Origin: an uncultured Lachnospiraceae bacterium
Lineage (GTDB): Bacteria > Bacillota > Clostridia > Lachnospirales > Lachnospiraceae
Direction: 5' to 3'
Assembly (NCBI GenBank): GCA_910580005.1
Contig: CAJTXH010000002.1
Location: 24,189 to 88,188 of the forward strand
DNA length: 64,000 nucleotides
Shown here: piece after piece, positions 11,686 to 20,758 of the stretch
Numbering within the stretch: position 1 is the stretch's first letter
Layout: the number at the start of each line of letters is the position of its first letter
Program-made: the position numbers and the translations under genes
Notes under the pieces: model-generated
Seen by the model: the letters and a program-made list of their open reading frames with translations, nothing else
The model's database searches: none
What the model was told of the DNA's origin: nothing

Positions 11686-12711
11686 ATGAGGATACCGGAA
11701 TTTCTAAAGGATGGTGGGACGATAGGTTTTGCAGCTCCTTCCTTTGGGTGTAATATAGAGCCATATAAAAGTGGTTTTATAAGCGCACAGGAGAAGTTTA
11801 AATCACTTGGTTACAGGCTTGAAATTGGGGAAAACTGTTATGAGGGATGTGGCACTGGTATAAGCAATACACCTTTAAAGTGCGGACAGGAGCTGGATAG
11901 TTTCATGGCAGGGAAAAGGGCAGATGCAGTTATTTCATGCGGAGGCGGGGAGCTTATGTGTGAGGTTCTTGATTATACCAGCTTTGATAAAATAGCGGAA
12001 GCAGAACCAATCTGGTACATGGGATTTTCAGATAATACTAATATGACATTCCTGCTGCCTGTCCTTTGCGATACTGCTGCAATATATGCCCCATGTGCGC
12101 CTGCTTTTGGAATGAGGACATGGCATAAATCCATACATGATGCTTTTGGACTGCTTACAGGCAAAATATCAGAAGTGCAGGGGTATAGTTTGTGGGAAAA
12201 GGAGTCACTTAAAACAGAGGAAAACCCGCTTGAGCCATATAATGTTACTGAAAAAAGGGAAACAAAGTATTATAATTGTAACGGGGGCATGGCAGAATTT
12301 AGCGGAAGGCTTATAGGAGGCTGCCTTGACTGCCTTTCTACATTAACTGGCACTAAATATGACAAAGTAACAGAATTTAATGAGAGATATAAAGAAGATG
12401 GAATAATATGGTTCCTGGAAGCATGTGACCTTAATGTAATGGGAATAAGAAGGGCACTATGGCAGCTTGCACATGCAGGGTGGTTTAAATATGTGAGAGG
12501 ATTTCTTATAGGACGTCCATACTGTTTTGGCATGGAATTTTTTGGGCTGGACCAGTATAAGGCAGTAACGGGCATTTTAGGGGAATATAATGTGCCAATA
12601 ATAATGGATTTAGATATAGGGCATCTTCCACCAATGATGCCTCTTGTTACAGGAGTTAAAGCGGATATCAGGGCACAAGGAAATGACATTTCTGTAAAAT
12701 TTATGTTATAG
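11686..12711 (+). CDS. LD-carboxypeptidase / MccF-like peptidase, family S66
   Basis: A 341-residue serine peptidase of family S66. Members cleave the L,D bond of tetrapeptide muropeptides (LdcA) or inactivate microcin C-like compounds (MccF). The nucleophile is the Ser of GFSDNTN, preceded by the SCGGGELMCEVLDY segment. The C-terminal Glu (WFLEACDL) and His (DIGHLPPMMPL) complete the Ser-Glu-His set. There is no signal peptide, so it acts in the cytoplasm on recycled or imported material. ATG 11686 has AAAGGCGG upstream. The sequence shows the family clearly but does not separate LdcA from MccF function. It is followed by a bidirectional terminator. Confidence 0.88.
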   Translation: MRIPEFLKDGGTIGFAAPSFGCNIEPYKSGFISAQEKFKSLGYRLEIGENCYEGCGTGISNTPLKCGQELDSFMAGKRADAVISCGGGELMCEVLDYTSFDKIAEAEPIWYMGFSDNTNMTFLLPVLCDTAAIYAPCAPAFGMRTWHKSIHDAFGLLTGKISEVQGYSLWEKESLKTEENPLEPYNVTEKRETKYYNCNGGMAEFSGRLIGGCLDCLSTLTGTKYDKVTEFNERYKEDGIIWFLEACDLNVMGIRRALWQLAHAGWFKYVRGFLIGRPYCFGMEFFGLDQYKAVTGILGEYNVPIIMDLDIGHLPPMMPLVTGVKADIRAQGNDISVKFML

Positions 12712-12767
12712 TATATATTATAAAGAGCTTAAAACACTACTTGTTACAATGAAATGGCAAAAATTAT

Positions 12768-12809
12768 AAAACAGGTTTTCCATATATATTATTATGGAAA
12801 GCCTGTTTT
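12768..12809. terminator. Bidirectional terminator between convergent genes
   Basis: AAAACAGG...CCATA (12768-12784) pairs with TATGG...CCTGTTTT (12793-12809) over 17 positions with one wobble and an 8-base loop. T runs occur on both strands. It separates the S66 peptidase gene and the chemoreceptor gene, which converge here. Confidence 0.9.
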
Positions 12810-12822
12810 GTTACTGTCTGTA

Positions 12823-14874
12823 TTAATAATTGTATTTTTCAAGAAGTTGTTTTAACTGGTTTGCATGGTACATAATTTCTTTGCTTGTGGTGGCATTTTC
12901 ATGTGCTGTTGCAGAATTGTCCTGTGTTACAATAGAAATCTGTTCCAGTGCTTCATGTATCTGTACTATTGCTTCTGACTGGTCTTCTGTTGCAATTGAA
13001 ATACTATTTACAAGTTTATCAGTAGCCTGGTTTTTCTCTTCTATATTCTTTAATGAATTAACTGCAATTTTAAGGTCTGTTATGCCGTCCTGGACATTAC
13101 TGCATGTTTTACTTATAAGTTCTGCTGTTTTTAAAGCAGCATCATTACACTGTGAAGCGAGGCTGCGTATTTCAGACGCAACTACTGCAAACCCCTTTCC
13201 AGATTCACCAGCCTTTGCCGCTTCAACAGAGGCATTCATGGAAAGCAGATTCGTTTTTGCTGCAATGCCTTGCATAAGATTTGTAATACTGCTTATTTCA
13301 TTAGAGTTTTCTTCTATTGTAGTCATGGTATCTGTAAGTTTCTGGAGGTTTTTATTGCCCTCATCCACTTCTTTTACTATTAATGACATCATTTCACCCG
13401 CCTGCTTTGTATTATATGAGGTCTGTTTTATCTCTTCTGTAATACCTGTTAATGAGGCAAATAATTCTTCTGTAGCACTTGCCTGGTCTGAAGTGCCATC
13501 TGCAAGTGTCTGTGCTGATACATCAAAATTCTTTGCGCCAGAAATAATTGCAGATGCAGCAGTATTAATATGGTTTATTGCTGTTATCATGCTTTCGTTT
13601 ATTAATACTAGTGATGAAGCAAGATTATTAAATTCGCCTTTAAATTCATTTGGAATTTTACCATTGAAATTTCCATCTGCTATTCTTTTTGCAAAAGCAT
13701 TTATTTCCTGGAGTATGTCTTTCAGCGTCCCAATTGTTTTATTAATATTAATTAAGAGTCCAGCACTTTCATCATTGCCTTGCACTTTTGGAATTACTGT
13801 AGTTAAATCACCATCTGCAAGAAGTTCCAGACGGGCAAGGCATAATTTTATTGGTTTTGTAATAGTCTTTGTTATAAGTGCAAAAAGCAAAATAGCACAT
13901 ATTATTGCAATAATTGTAACTGATATGCCAGACTTATTAACCATTTGTAACAATGACAATGCTTTTTCCTTATTATGAAGGGTAATAACTGACCATGTGT
14001 CAGAGTAGCCATCCAGTTCTACAGGTGAATAACTTGCATAATATTCTTTTTCATTATAAATTACCTCTTTTGAGCCGCTTTTGCCTGACATAACCTGGGA
14101 AATAATATCTGAAAATTCTTTTGATACTTTTATAGGTTCTTCCTTAGTTAAAATATTTCCTGCATCATCATATAAAGTATTGCCAGCAGAGTCCTTTTTT
14201 GAGATGGTTTTTGTAAGGTTTTTATAATTATATAATTCTTCATAATAAATGCTTTCCGGGTGTGCAAGTATAGTTCCTTCTCCATCTATAATAAATGATA
14301 TCCTGTCATCTTTTTTATCAGAATATTCTTCTACAAGGGATTGTAAAGTTGCCAGTTTTATATCTGTTGCAAGTATTCCCTTCATCTGGTTATTTTGTAT
14401 CAGTGGGTAAAAAATGGATGCACATGCCATATTAGTGGAAACTGAATAATATGATTTTGAAATAAAAGGCTTCTGTATTTCCATCATTTGCGTAAACCAC
14501 CACCTGTTAGACCTGTTACTAAGCTCACCTATAGAACGGGAAGTCTGGTCACCGTTGGTGTCTTGTATGTATACAAGTTCAAAATAATCATTTCTTTGTG
14601 CAACGCCTTTTACTATGGGGAATTGTACCCTGCCATTCATGGACAGTATTGGTTTTGAGTATGCAAGCTCTTCTGTTACTGCATAAGCTTTGTTCATAAA
14701 ACTTCCAACTGACTGCGATATAAAACTGTTAATTTCAGTGTTATGTTTTATAATCTGGTTGTTGTATGTTTTTTCTAAAAGATTTCCAGTGATGCCTAAA
14801 ATTGTTGTAGCAAATATGCCCAGAATTAATACCATAGGGAGCATAAATTTGCTAAATATACTTTTGAATTTCAT
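12823..14874 (-). CDS. Methyl-accepting chemotaxis protein with dCache-type sensor
   Basis: A 683-residue transmembrane chemoreceptor. One membrane helix near residues 10-30 and a second near 315-340 flank an extracellular sensor of the double-Cache type (FELVYIQDTNGDQ, SYYSVSTNMACASIFYPL, FIIDGEGTILAHP). A HAMP segment and the cytoplasmic signalling hairpin follow. The hairpin tip contains IAAKTNLLSMNASVEAAKAG, the conserved CheA/CheW contact region. The start has AAGGAG at good spacing. There are no che or flagellar genes in the window, so it is an orphan receptor; its ligand is unknown. No clear SigD-type promoter was found upstream. Confidence 0.95.
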   Translation of the reverse strand: MKFKSIFSKFMLPMVLILGIFATTILGITGNLLEKTYNNQIIKHNTEINSFISQSVGSFMNKAYAVTEELAYSKPILSMNGRVQFPIVKGVAQRNDYFELVYIQDTNGDQTSRSIGELSNRSNRWWFTQMMEIQKPFISKSYYSVSTNMACASIFYPLIQNNQMKGILATDIKLATLQSLVEEYSDKKDDRISFIIDGEGTILAHPESIYYEELYNYKNLTKTISKKDSAGNTLYDDAGNILTKEEPIKVSKEFSDIISQVMSGKSGSKEVIYNEKEYYASYSPVELDGYSDTWSVITLHNKEKALSLLQMVNKSGISVTIIAIICAILLFALITKTITKPIKLCLARLELLADGDLTTVIPKVQGNDESAGLLININKTIGTLKDILQEINAFAKRIADGNFNGKIPNEFKGEFNNLASSLVLINESMITAINHINTAASAIISGAKNFDVSAQTLADGTSDQASATEELFASLTGITEEIKQTSYNTKQAGEMMSLIVKEVDEGNKNLQKLTDTMTTIEENSNEISSITNLMQGIAAKTNLLSMNASVEAAKAGESGKGFAVVASEIRSLASQCNDAALKTAELISKTCSNVQDGITDLKIAVNSLKNIEEKNQATDKLVNSISIATEDQSEAIVQIHEALEQISIVTQDNSATAHENATTSKEIMYHANQLKQLLEKYNY

Positions 14875-15077
14875 AAATTTCTCCTTGTGTTATTAATAGT
14901 ATTTACAACCTATACAAAATAGCCTTAAATGTTTAAAATAGTAATATATAGGTTTATCGCATGTCTGCTAAATAAGTATATCACATTTTAATAATATATT
15001 CCAAGGATTTTCTTGCATGATATCGGGACAAATATATAAATGAATAAATTTTAAGACGTTGGAACCTTAATGGGTGT

Positions 15078-15105
15078 AAAAGTCATGTTTGTGGCATGCT
15101 TTTTT
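15078..15105 (+). terminator. Terminator-like hairpin in the 380-base gap before the membrane protein
   Basis: AAAAG(t)CATG (15078-15087) pairs with CATGCTTTT (15095-15103), leaving one bulged T, and is followed by more T. No plus-strand gene ends here, so it may be a leader terminator of the next gene. The rest of the gap 14875-15254 is AT-rich and I see nothing else definite in it. Confidence 0.35.
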
Positions 15106-15254
15106 AGAGTGAAATAATTTAGCTGGACATGGAAACCCTGCATCCGTTTCATAGTAATTTCCAGACAACTGTAAGAATAAGTTTAATTAAAAGACCACAT
15201 AATATTGATTATAACTACAAGAAAATATTTATAAAAAAAGGAGATTTTAACAAA

Positions 15255-15671
15255 ATGAATCTTATACAGGCATATCTTATAATGTTTTTAACTGGTGGTT
15301 TTTTATACTGTGGAATAGAAATACTATATAGGGGGTACTCACATATTTCTATGCTTTTTGCAGGAGGGTTGTGCTTTATTTTAGTCGGGGTTATACAAAA
15401 TATTCTTGGTGAATCAGCTTCTATAGTCGGGCAGATGCTCTTATGCGGCATTATGATTACAGGTGTAGAATTTTTATTTGGTGAGGTTGTTAATAAATAT
15501 ATGCACCTTAATGTATGGGATTACTCAGCAGAACAATATAATTTCAAAGGACAGATATGCCTGCTGTACTCTAATATGTGGTTTTTATTGTCATGTCCTA
15601 TGATTATACTGCATGATTATATGGAATATATTTTAATTGGAAGCCATATGCCCCACTATAAAATATTCTGA
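15255..15671 (+). CDS. Putative ABC-transporter-permease-like membrane protein (CmpB family)
   Basis: A 138-residue integral membrane protein with about four hydrophobic helices. It matches the small Firmicutes family annotated as putative ABC transporter permease, or CmpB. The characteristic stretch VNKYMHLNVWDYS...FKGQICLLYSNMWFLLS resembles the family's WNVWDYS / GQICL / WFLLS pattern. ATG 15255 is preceded by AAAGGAG; longer in-frame starts upstream lack a site. No ATP-binding partner is nearby, and the biochemical role of the family is not established. Confidence 0.75.
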   Translation: MNLIQAYLIMFLTGGFLYCGIEILYRGYSHISMLFAGGLCFILVGVIQNILGESASIVGQMLLCGIMITGVEFLFGEVVNKYMHLNVWDYSAEQYNFKGQICLLYSNMWFLLSCPMIILHDYMEYILIGSHMPHYKIF

Positions 15672-15694
15672 GTGCACGGAAAGCCAAATTATAT

Positions 15695-15723
15695 TTGCCA
15701 TTTCACTTAATCTGTGCTATATT
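15695..15723 (+). promoter_or_regulatory. SigA-type promoter for the abrB-like gene
   Basis: TTGCCA, 17 bases, TATATT, ending 25 bases before the start codon. Confidence 0.65.
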
Positions 15724-15748
15724 CAGCATAAAAGGAGGCCACTTAAAT

Positions 15749-16012
15749 ATGAAAGAAACAGGAATAGTAAGAAAACTTGACGAACTCGGCAGGATAACCC
15801 TGCCTATAGAGCTCCGCCGTACCCTGCACCTTGCAGAAAGGGATTCCATTGAAATATCAACAAAAGATGATAAAATAATACTTGAAAAATATGAGCCTGT
15901 AGATATTTTCACAGGTGAAAAAGAAGATTTAATAGAATACCACGGCAAAAAGGTTTCCAAAAAATCTATTATTGAAATGGCAGGGCTTGCTGGCATCGAA
16001 ATACGACAGTAA
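15749..16012 (+). CDS. AbrB/SpoVT-family transcriptional regulator
   Basis: An 87-residue DNA-binding protein. The N-terminal swapped-hairpin domain reads GIVRKLDELGRITLPIELRR, the classic AbrB/SpoVT motif, followed by an acidic beta segment (RDSIEIS...IILEKYEPVD). AbrB-type proteins repress transition-state and stationary-phase genes. ATG 15749 follows AAAGGAGG, and a good promoter lies just upstream. The sirtuin gene starts 36 bases after its stop, so the two are probably one transcript. The regulated genes cannot be deduced. Confidence 0.9.
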   Translation: MKETGIVRKLDELGRITLPIELRRTLHLAERDSIEISTKDDKIILEKYEPVDIFTGEKEDLIEYHGKKVSKKSIIEMAGLAGIEIRQ

Positions 16013-16048
16013 GTTAAAATGTGCTGCAAATAATAAAGGAGGGATTTT

Positions 16049-16774
16049 ATGCATAATGCCAGAGAAAATATAAAGACTTTAAAAAACTGGATTGAAGAAA
16101 GCAATAATATTGTATTTTTTGGTGGCGCTGGTGTTTCAACTGAAAGCGGGATACCTGATTTCCGTAGCACTGACGGGCTATACAGCCAGAAATATGACTA
16201 TCCGCCAGAAACAATACTAAGCCACTCTTTTTTCCGCCAGAAACCAGGGGAATTTTATAAATTTTACCGTGATAAAATGATTTGTACAGATGCGGAACCC
16301 AATATTACACATTTAAAACTGGCAGAACTTGAACAGAAAGGAAAACTTAAGGCTGTTATTACACAAAATATTGATGGGCTGCACCAGAAAGCTGGAAGTA
16401 AAACTGTTTATGAACTGCATGGTTCAGTTTTAAGGAATTATTGTATGAAGTGCCATAAATTTTATAATATAGACGCAATTACGTGTTCCACGGACATACC
16501 CCTTTGCAACTGTGGTGGTACTATAAAGCCTGATGTTGTATTATATGAAGAAATGCTTGACCATAATATAATTAATGCTTCTATAGCAGCTATAAGTGCC
16601 GCAGATATATTAATAGTAGGAGGGACTTCGCTTGCAGTTTTCCCTGCCGCCAACTTTGTGCAGTATTATACAGGAAAAAGGCTTGTCCTTATTAACAAGT
16701 CAGATACACCACTTGACAGCCGGGCAGACCTTCTGTTACAATGCCCACTGGGTGAAGTATTTTCACAAATTTAA
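16049..16774 (+). CDS. cobB: NAD-dependent protein deacylase, Sir2 family
   Basis: A 241-residue sirtuin that removes acyl groups from lysines with NAD+ as co-substrate. The NAD site shows GGAGVSTESGIPDFRS (residues 25-40) and TQNIDGLHQKAG. The catalytic base is His124 in YELHGS. A structural zinc is held by Cys132, Cys135, Cys153 and Cys155. GGTSL and the INKSDTP segment close the Rossmann fold. Length and motifs fit the small bacterial class. The start has AAAGGAGGG at normal spacing. It sits between the AbrB-like regulator and a TSCPD protein. Confidence 0.96.
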   Translation: MHNARENIKTLKNWIEESNNIVFFGGAGVSTESGIPDFRSTDGLYSQKYDYPPETILSHSFFRQKPGEFYKFYRDKMICTDAEPNITHLKLAELEQKGKLKAVITQNIDGLHQKAGSKTVYELHGSVLRNYCMKCHKFYNIDAITCSTDIPLCNCGGTIKPDVVLYEEMLDHNIINASIAAISAADILIVGGTSLAVFPAANFVQYYTGKRLVLINKSDTPLDSRADLLLQCPLGEVFSQI

Positions 16775-16828
16775 CATATACCATTACACACATAAGTGGT
16801 ATAATAAATTAATCTATGGAGGATTTTT

Positions 16829-17086
16829 ATGAGGTATACATATAAAACAAAAGGAACTTGTTCATCACAAATTGAATTTGATATTAATGATAATGTTATA
16901 ACGAATGTAACTTTTACAGGAGGCTGCAACGGAAACCTCCAGGCTGTCCGTTCACTTGTTGACGGGCTTACAGTTGAACAGATTGAGAAAAAAGTAAGAG
17001 GCATAATGTGTGGGATGAAAGGCACATCATGTCCTGACCAGCTTGCAAAAGCAGTACGTGAAGCATATGAACATACACATGCATAG
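16829..17086 (+). CDS. TSCPD domain protein (TIGR03905-type)
   Basis: An 85-residue cytoplasmic protein. The C-terminal TSCPDQLAKAV gives the domain its name, and the N-terminal half contains FTGGCNGNLQAV and CGMKGTSC. Similar cysteine-rich segments occur at the end of class II ribonucleotide reductases, but small stand-alone members like this one have no settled function. TGGAGG precedes the ATG. It lies 54 bases after the sirtuin gene and faces a minus-strand gene across a terminator. Confidence 0.9.
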   Translation: MRYTYKTKGTCSSQIEFDINDNVITNVTFTGGCNGNLQAVRSLVDGLTVEQIEKKVRGIMCGMKGTSCPDQLAKAVREAYEHTHA

Positions 17087-17097
17087 ATATGCATTAT

Positions 17098-17128
17098 AAA
17101 AAAGCAGCCCCTGTAATCAGGGGTCTGC
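17098..17128 (-). terminator. Terminator overlapping the stop of the LTA-synthase-like gene
   Basis: GCAG-CCCCTG (17104-17113) pairs with CAGGGG-t-CTGC (17118-17128) across a TAAT loop. On the minus strand it is followed by six T. The TGA stop of the minus-strand gene lies inside the stem. Confidence 0.85.
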
Positions 17129-18937
17129 CCTAAAATGCCTGTCAAGCCTGTTTTCGTCATCAAAAAGATAATTATATTGCACAATTTCATACTCTTTCAT
17201 TAATTGTGAATATTTATTATTTCTCTCACTTTTTTCATGCAGTGTACCTGTACTGTCATAACTTCCCACAGCACTTATGGCTGGAAGTTTTTTATATAAA
17301 TCCAGCAGGTATCGGTTAAAATTGCTAGATTTTAAACCTGCTGCATCCAAAAATATAGAAGAAAGGTAATTAATTGATGCTTTATCTATAAACATTTCTT
17401 GAATATCATAATTTGCCCATATAAGAAATGGCACTTTATGTTTTAGCATTGTATCTTCTTGCGTGAACTGTAATGGCATTTTGCCCATTAAATCCTTATA
17501 AAATAAATCTGGAAGATGCGGCTGGTGGTCACCAAATAAAAGTATAATAACAGGTTCATCTACATTCTGGAAATATGTAATTAACTGTTCTAGTGCATCA
17601 TCAGACATTTTTATAAGTGAAAGATACTGTTCTGCCTGCATTCCCGCAGGAAATGATGTAACATGTACATTGTCTTTAAATTTATAACTTGTATTATTAT
17701 ATGGGTTATGGTTCTGCATTGTTACATTAAATACACAAAGCGAAGAACCTTCTTTTTTATTCTCATATAATTCTTCTATTTTCTGGTAACTGGATAAATC
17801 ACTAATATAATCCCTTACAAGTATTGGGTTTTCAAAATCATCCATAGATAAAAACTTGTCAAAATATAACAATGGGTATACCCTGTTCCTGTTATATCCA
17901 GAAGCATTGTAGGGATGTATTGCAACTGCTTCATCATAACCCTTCTGGGACTTTATATTGCTTATAACAGAAGGGAGGTATCCATCCATATATTGCAGGT
18001 AAGGATTGCCTGGAAGAAAAACCTTACTGCACCCTGTCAGAAATTCAAACTCTGAATTTGAAGTATATCCCCCATATACAGATGACTGTACATAACCTTT
18101 AATAGTATTTTCCTTAAGGCTGTCATAAAATGGCATTACATCTATATCAGTCTGGTAATCACCAAGCACCCGCAAATCAGAAAATGATTCGTTCATAATC
18201 ATTATAATATTAGGGTTTTTCTGTCCAGTTTTAGAGTTCCCACTGTAATCTTTTTCTGATTCATAAACTGATAATATTTTATCTGCCTTTTCTGCTGAAT
18301 ATCCTGGTGGCTCTTCTACCCTGGCTTTTCCTGCATTAGCAGTAAAATAAAGCAGGTAGCCATAATCACTTATTCCAATATTGTGGTCCCATGTAATAGA
18401 GCTTACTCCCCTGAAAAATGTTGCATCAAAATTTATCCATGCAGTAAATGCCAGGCATATGGCTATACCTGTTATTGATACAATTAATGGTTTCTTTCCA
18501 AAATAATTCCCTTTGTGCCTGCGTGGCAGGTGTATGCTGGTTAAAATGCCTGCTGCCCCTGTAAAACAGCCTGCAAGGAAATATGGTGTTACTTTGTATG
18601 AATATCCGCCAGCCACTGTTGCTGCGGTTTTTATAGCATAAAAATCCATGTAAACAATGCCATAACCCCTGAATGATATTACAAAAAAATTAGCTATTCC
18701 GGCAGCCAGCACCAAAAAACATGAAATTAAAAATGCAGCCCTCACGCTTTGTAAAACACTGGCAAGCATAAGGTTTACAAGCATCATAAGAACCACATTT
18801 TTAATAATTATATCATTGGGAAAATCTGTTACTGCCTTTTTTAAAAACAGTTCTAAATACAGAAATTCCCAGAAACTTAATGTTATAAATATTATAACAT
18901 TAATAAAACCCTTAATAACAATATTTTTATATGGCAT
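17117..18937 (-). CDS. LTA synthase-family membrane sulfatase-fold protein
   Basis: A 606-residue polytopic membrane protein with an extracellular alkaline-phosphatase/sulfatase-fold domain. LTA synthases of this family transfer glycerol phosphate from phosphatidylglycerol to build lipoteichoic acid; relatives modify other glycans. Five or so helices occupy residues 10-180. The catalytic domain shows IMNESFSDL (metal Glu), GGYTSNSEFEFLTG (candidate Thr nucleophile), HPYNASGYNRNRVYP and LLFGDHQPHLPD. It starts 5 bases after the htrA stop and has no obvious ribosome site, so translation is probably coupled to htrA. The exact polymer made is not evident. Confidence 0.85.
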   Translation of the reverse strand: MPYKNIVIKGFINVIIFITLSFWEFLYLELFLKKAVTDFPNDIIIKNVVLMMLVNLMLASVLQSVRAAFLISCFLVLAAGIANFFVISFRGYGIVYMDFYAIKTAATVAGGYSYKVTPYFLAGCFTGAAGILTSIHLPRRHKGNYFGKKPLIVSITGIAICLAFTAWINFDATFFRGVSSITWDHNIGISDYGYLLYFTANAGKARVEEPPGYSAEKADKILSVYESEKDYSGNSKTGQKNPNIIMIMNESFSDLRVLGDYQTDIDVMPFYDSLKENTIKGYVQSSVYGGYTSNSEFEFLTGCSKVFLPGNPYLQYMDGYLPSVISNIKSQKGYDEAVAIHPYNASGYNRNRVYPLLYFDKFLSMDDFENPILVRDYISDLSSYQKIEELYENKKEGSSLCVFNVTMQNHNPYNNTSYKFKDNVHVTSFPAGMQAEQYLSLIKMSDDALEQLITYFQNVDEPVIILLFGDHQPHLPDLFYKDLMGKMPLQFTQEDTMLKHKVPFLIWANYDIQEMFIDKASINYLSSIFLDAAGLKSSNFNRYLLDLYKKLPAISAVGSYDSTGTLHEKSERNNKYSQLMKEYEIVQYNYLFDDENRLDRHFRADP

Positions 18938-18942
18938 ACCAG

Positions 18943-20499
18943 TTAATTTGAGAATGGGTTTGAAAACGGATTTGAGAAGAAACCGCCAAAACCATTATCC
19001 CCCTGGTTATTATCCTGTCCATCTTCATCCTGCCCGCCAGTATAAGTGCTTCCACTATTAGGAAGATTATCAACAGTTTCTATACCCTGGAGTTTAGCCT
19101 TTACTTTTTTCTCTTCATATGAACCATTATTGCTGCGCTGGAATGTAATCTCAATTTCAGTACCTTTGCGGTAGCTGTTTACTTTCTCCTGCAGGCTCTC
19201 AGATGTTGTTACTTCCATATTATTAATGCTTGTAATTATATCACCTGTCTTTAATCCAGCTTTTTGTGCTGCCCCATCTTCTGCAACCTCCTCAATATAA
19301 ACACCATTTGGTATATTATAATAACTTGCTTCATCTGTAACAGTCTTTATCCTTACCCCGAGATAGCCCTTTTCATCATCTGATAATTCTTCTTTGTTCA
19401 TAAGTTCATCAATAATAGGCGTTGCTACAGAGATAGGTATTGCATAGCCTACACCTTCAACTGATGAATCCGCAATTTTAGCTGAATTAATGCCAATAAC
19501 CTGCCCCTGGAGGTTAAGAAGCGCCCCTCCGCTGTTGCCAGGATTTATTGCTGCGTCAGTCTGTATTGCTTTAATCTTATTAGTTACACCAGTTTTCTCA
19601 GACTCTTCTATAATTTCCCTGTCTTTTGCACTTATATAGCCAACTGTCACAGACTGCCCATAACCAAGTGAATTTCCTATTGCAATAGCAATCTCCCCAA
19701 GCTTTAAACTTTCAGAACTGCCTAAATCTGCTATCTTAATTTTATCCATTGTAGAATCTTTAACAGATTTAACCTTAACTGCTATAACTGCAATATCGTT
19801 ACTTGCCGCAGTACCCTTGACAGATGCTTCATAAACCTCGTTATCAATAAACTGTACAGAAATTGTCTTTGCACCATCTATAACATGGTTATTAGTTGCT
19901 ATAAGAAGTTCTTTGTCACTTTGCCCTACAATAAAACCAGAACCACAGCTTGTTCTGTTACGTTGCTGGTAATACTGCCCAAACAGGTCATAATAATCTG
20001 TGCCTTCTGATGTGCTGGTAATAGCAACCATTGCAGGCATTGTCTGTTCAACAATTCCTGATACATCTGTAACTGCACCTTTAACAGAAACAACATTGCC
20101 GCTGCCAGCTTTACTTGTAGTAGTCTTTTCAGGCCCTTTGCCATCCTGGCTTGTAGTTCCAATCTTCTTTGGGCTCTGTGAGGTTATGCCAATTACACTA
20201 TCTGACAGATAACGTACAGTTTCAAAACATGTGCCTGCAATAACACCAAACAATACAGCACATGCTGCTGTTATAACCAGCTTCTTTCCGGTTCCCATGC
20301 CCTTTTTATTCTGCTGCGTATATATGTTGTCCTGCCCCTCTGCCTGCTCCCCGTATTGTGGAGGCTGTGCTACATTATCCTGATTATCGCCCTCTTTGTA
20401 AGAATATCTGTAAACAGAAGAATCTGGTGGATTTGTGCCCTCAACAGGATTGCCATATTCGCCTGTATAAGAATTACTGTTGTTATTATTTTCCTCCAT
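18943..20499 (-). CDS. HtrA/DegP-like trypsin-like serine protease with PDZ domain
   Basis: A 518-residue membrane-anchored quality-control protease. A hydrophilic Asn/Gln-rich N-terminus (1-70) precedes one membrane helix (about 73-93), followed by the extracellular protease domain. The triad is His205 (NNHVIDG), Asp235 (SNDIAVIAV) and Ser323 (NPGNSGGALLN). A PDZ domain follows (YLGVRIKTV...AGLKTGDIITSINN). The tail is Gly/Asp/Asn-rich and ends with repeated FSNP units. GAGGGAT precedes the ATG and a good promoter lies upstream. It forms a minus-strand pair with the LTA-synthase-like gene, which suggests an envelope-stress unit. Confidence 0.95.
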   Translation of the reverse strand: MEENNNNSNSYTGEYGNPVEGTNPPDSSVYRYSYKEGDNQDNVAQPPQYGEQAEGQDNIYTQQNKKGMGTGKKLVITAACAVLFGVIAGTCFETVRYLSDSVIGITSQSPKKIGTTSQDGKGPEKTTTSKAGSGNVVSVKGAVTDVSGIVEQTMPAMVAITSTSEGTDYYDLFGQYYQQRNRTSCGSGFIVGQSDKELLIATNNHVIDGAKTISVQFIDNEVYEASVKGTAASNDIAVIAVKVKSVKDSTMDKIKIADLGSSESLKLGEIAIAIGNSLGYGQSVTVGYISAKDREIIEESEKTGVTNKIKAIQTDAAINPGNSGGALLNLQGQVIGINSAKIADSSVEGVGYAIPISVATPIIDELMNKEELSDDEKGYLGVRIKTVTDEASYYNIPNGVYIEEVAEDGAAQKAGLKTGDIITSINNMEVTTSESLQEKVNSYRKGTEIEITFQRSNNGSYEEKKVKAKLQGIETVDNLPNSGSTYTGGQDEDGQDNNQGDNGFGGFFSNPFSNPFSN

Positions 20500-20546
20500 A
20501 GTTTATCCCTCATATCTTTCTATAATTAGCAATTTATATATTTGCT

Positions 20547-20575
20547 ATTATCCTACTTTTTTTGCAATGCGTCAA
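20547..20575 (-). promoter_or_regulatory. SigA-type promoter for htrA
   Basis: On the minus strand: TTGACG, 17 bases, GATAAT, 48 bases before the htrA start. Confidence 0.75.
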
Positions 20576-20613
20576 CAATGATTTATTAAGTTTACCACCG
20601 TTTTGTGTAAAAG

Positions 20614-20642
20614 TTGTGAAAAAGAAATTAATTTATCATTAT
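20614..20642 (+). promoter_or_regulatory. Candidate promoter for the glycosyltransferase operon
   Basis: TTGTGA, 17 bases, CATTAT. It is weaker than the htrA promoter and divergent from it. Confidence 0.4.
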
Positions 20643-20665
20643 TTATTGCGAAATAGGAGTTTTAT

Positions 20666-20713
20666 GGCTATAATAAATAGACGGCACAGGGACATGCCCT
20701 GTTTATTATAGCC
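20666..20713 (+). promoter_or_regulatory. Long hairpin in the leader of the glycosyltransferase gene
   Basis: GGCTATAATAAA (20666-20677) is the perfect inverse of TTTATTATAGCC (20702-20713). Nested within is CAGGG-ACATG-CCCTG (20687-20701). A 9-base bulge lies on the 5' side. It ends 45 bases before the TTG start and has no T run, so it looks more like a regulatory RNA structure or an operator than a terminator. Confidence 0.5.
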
Positions 20714-20758
20714 AAAGCCAGTATTTTACTAAAACTTTTTAAAAAAGAAGGTGAAGAT

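Noticed and set aside
14875..15254. SigD (flagellar) promoter for the chemoreceptor
   Set aside because: A GCGATAA element is present on the minus strand, but no TAAA box lies at the required distance.
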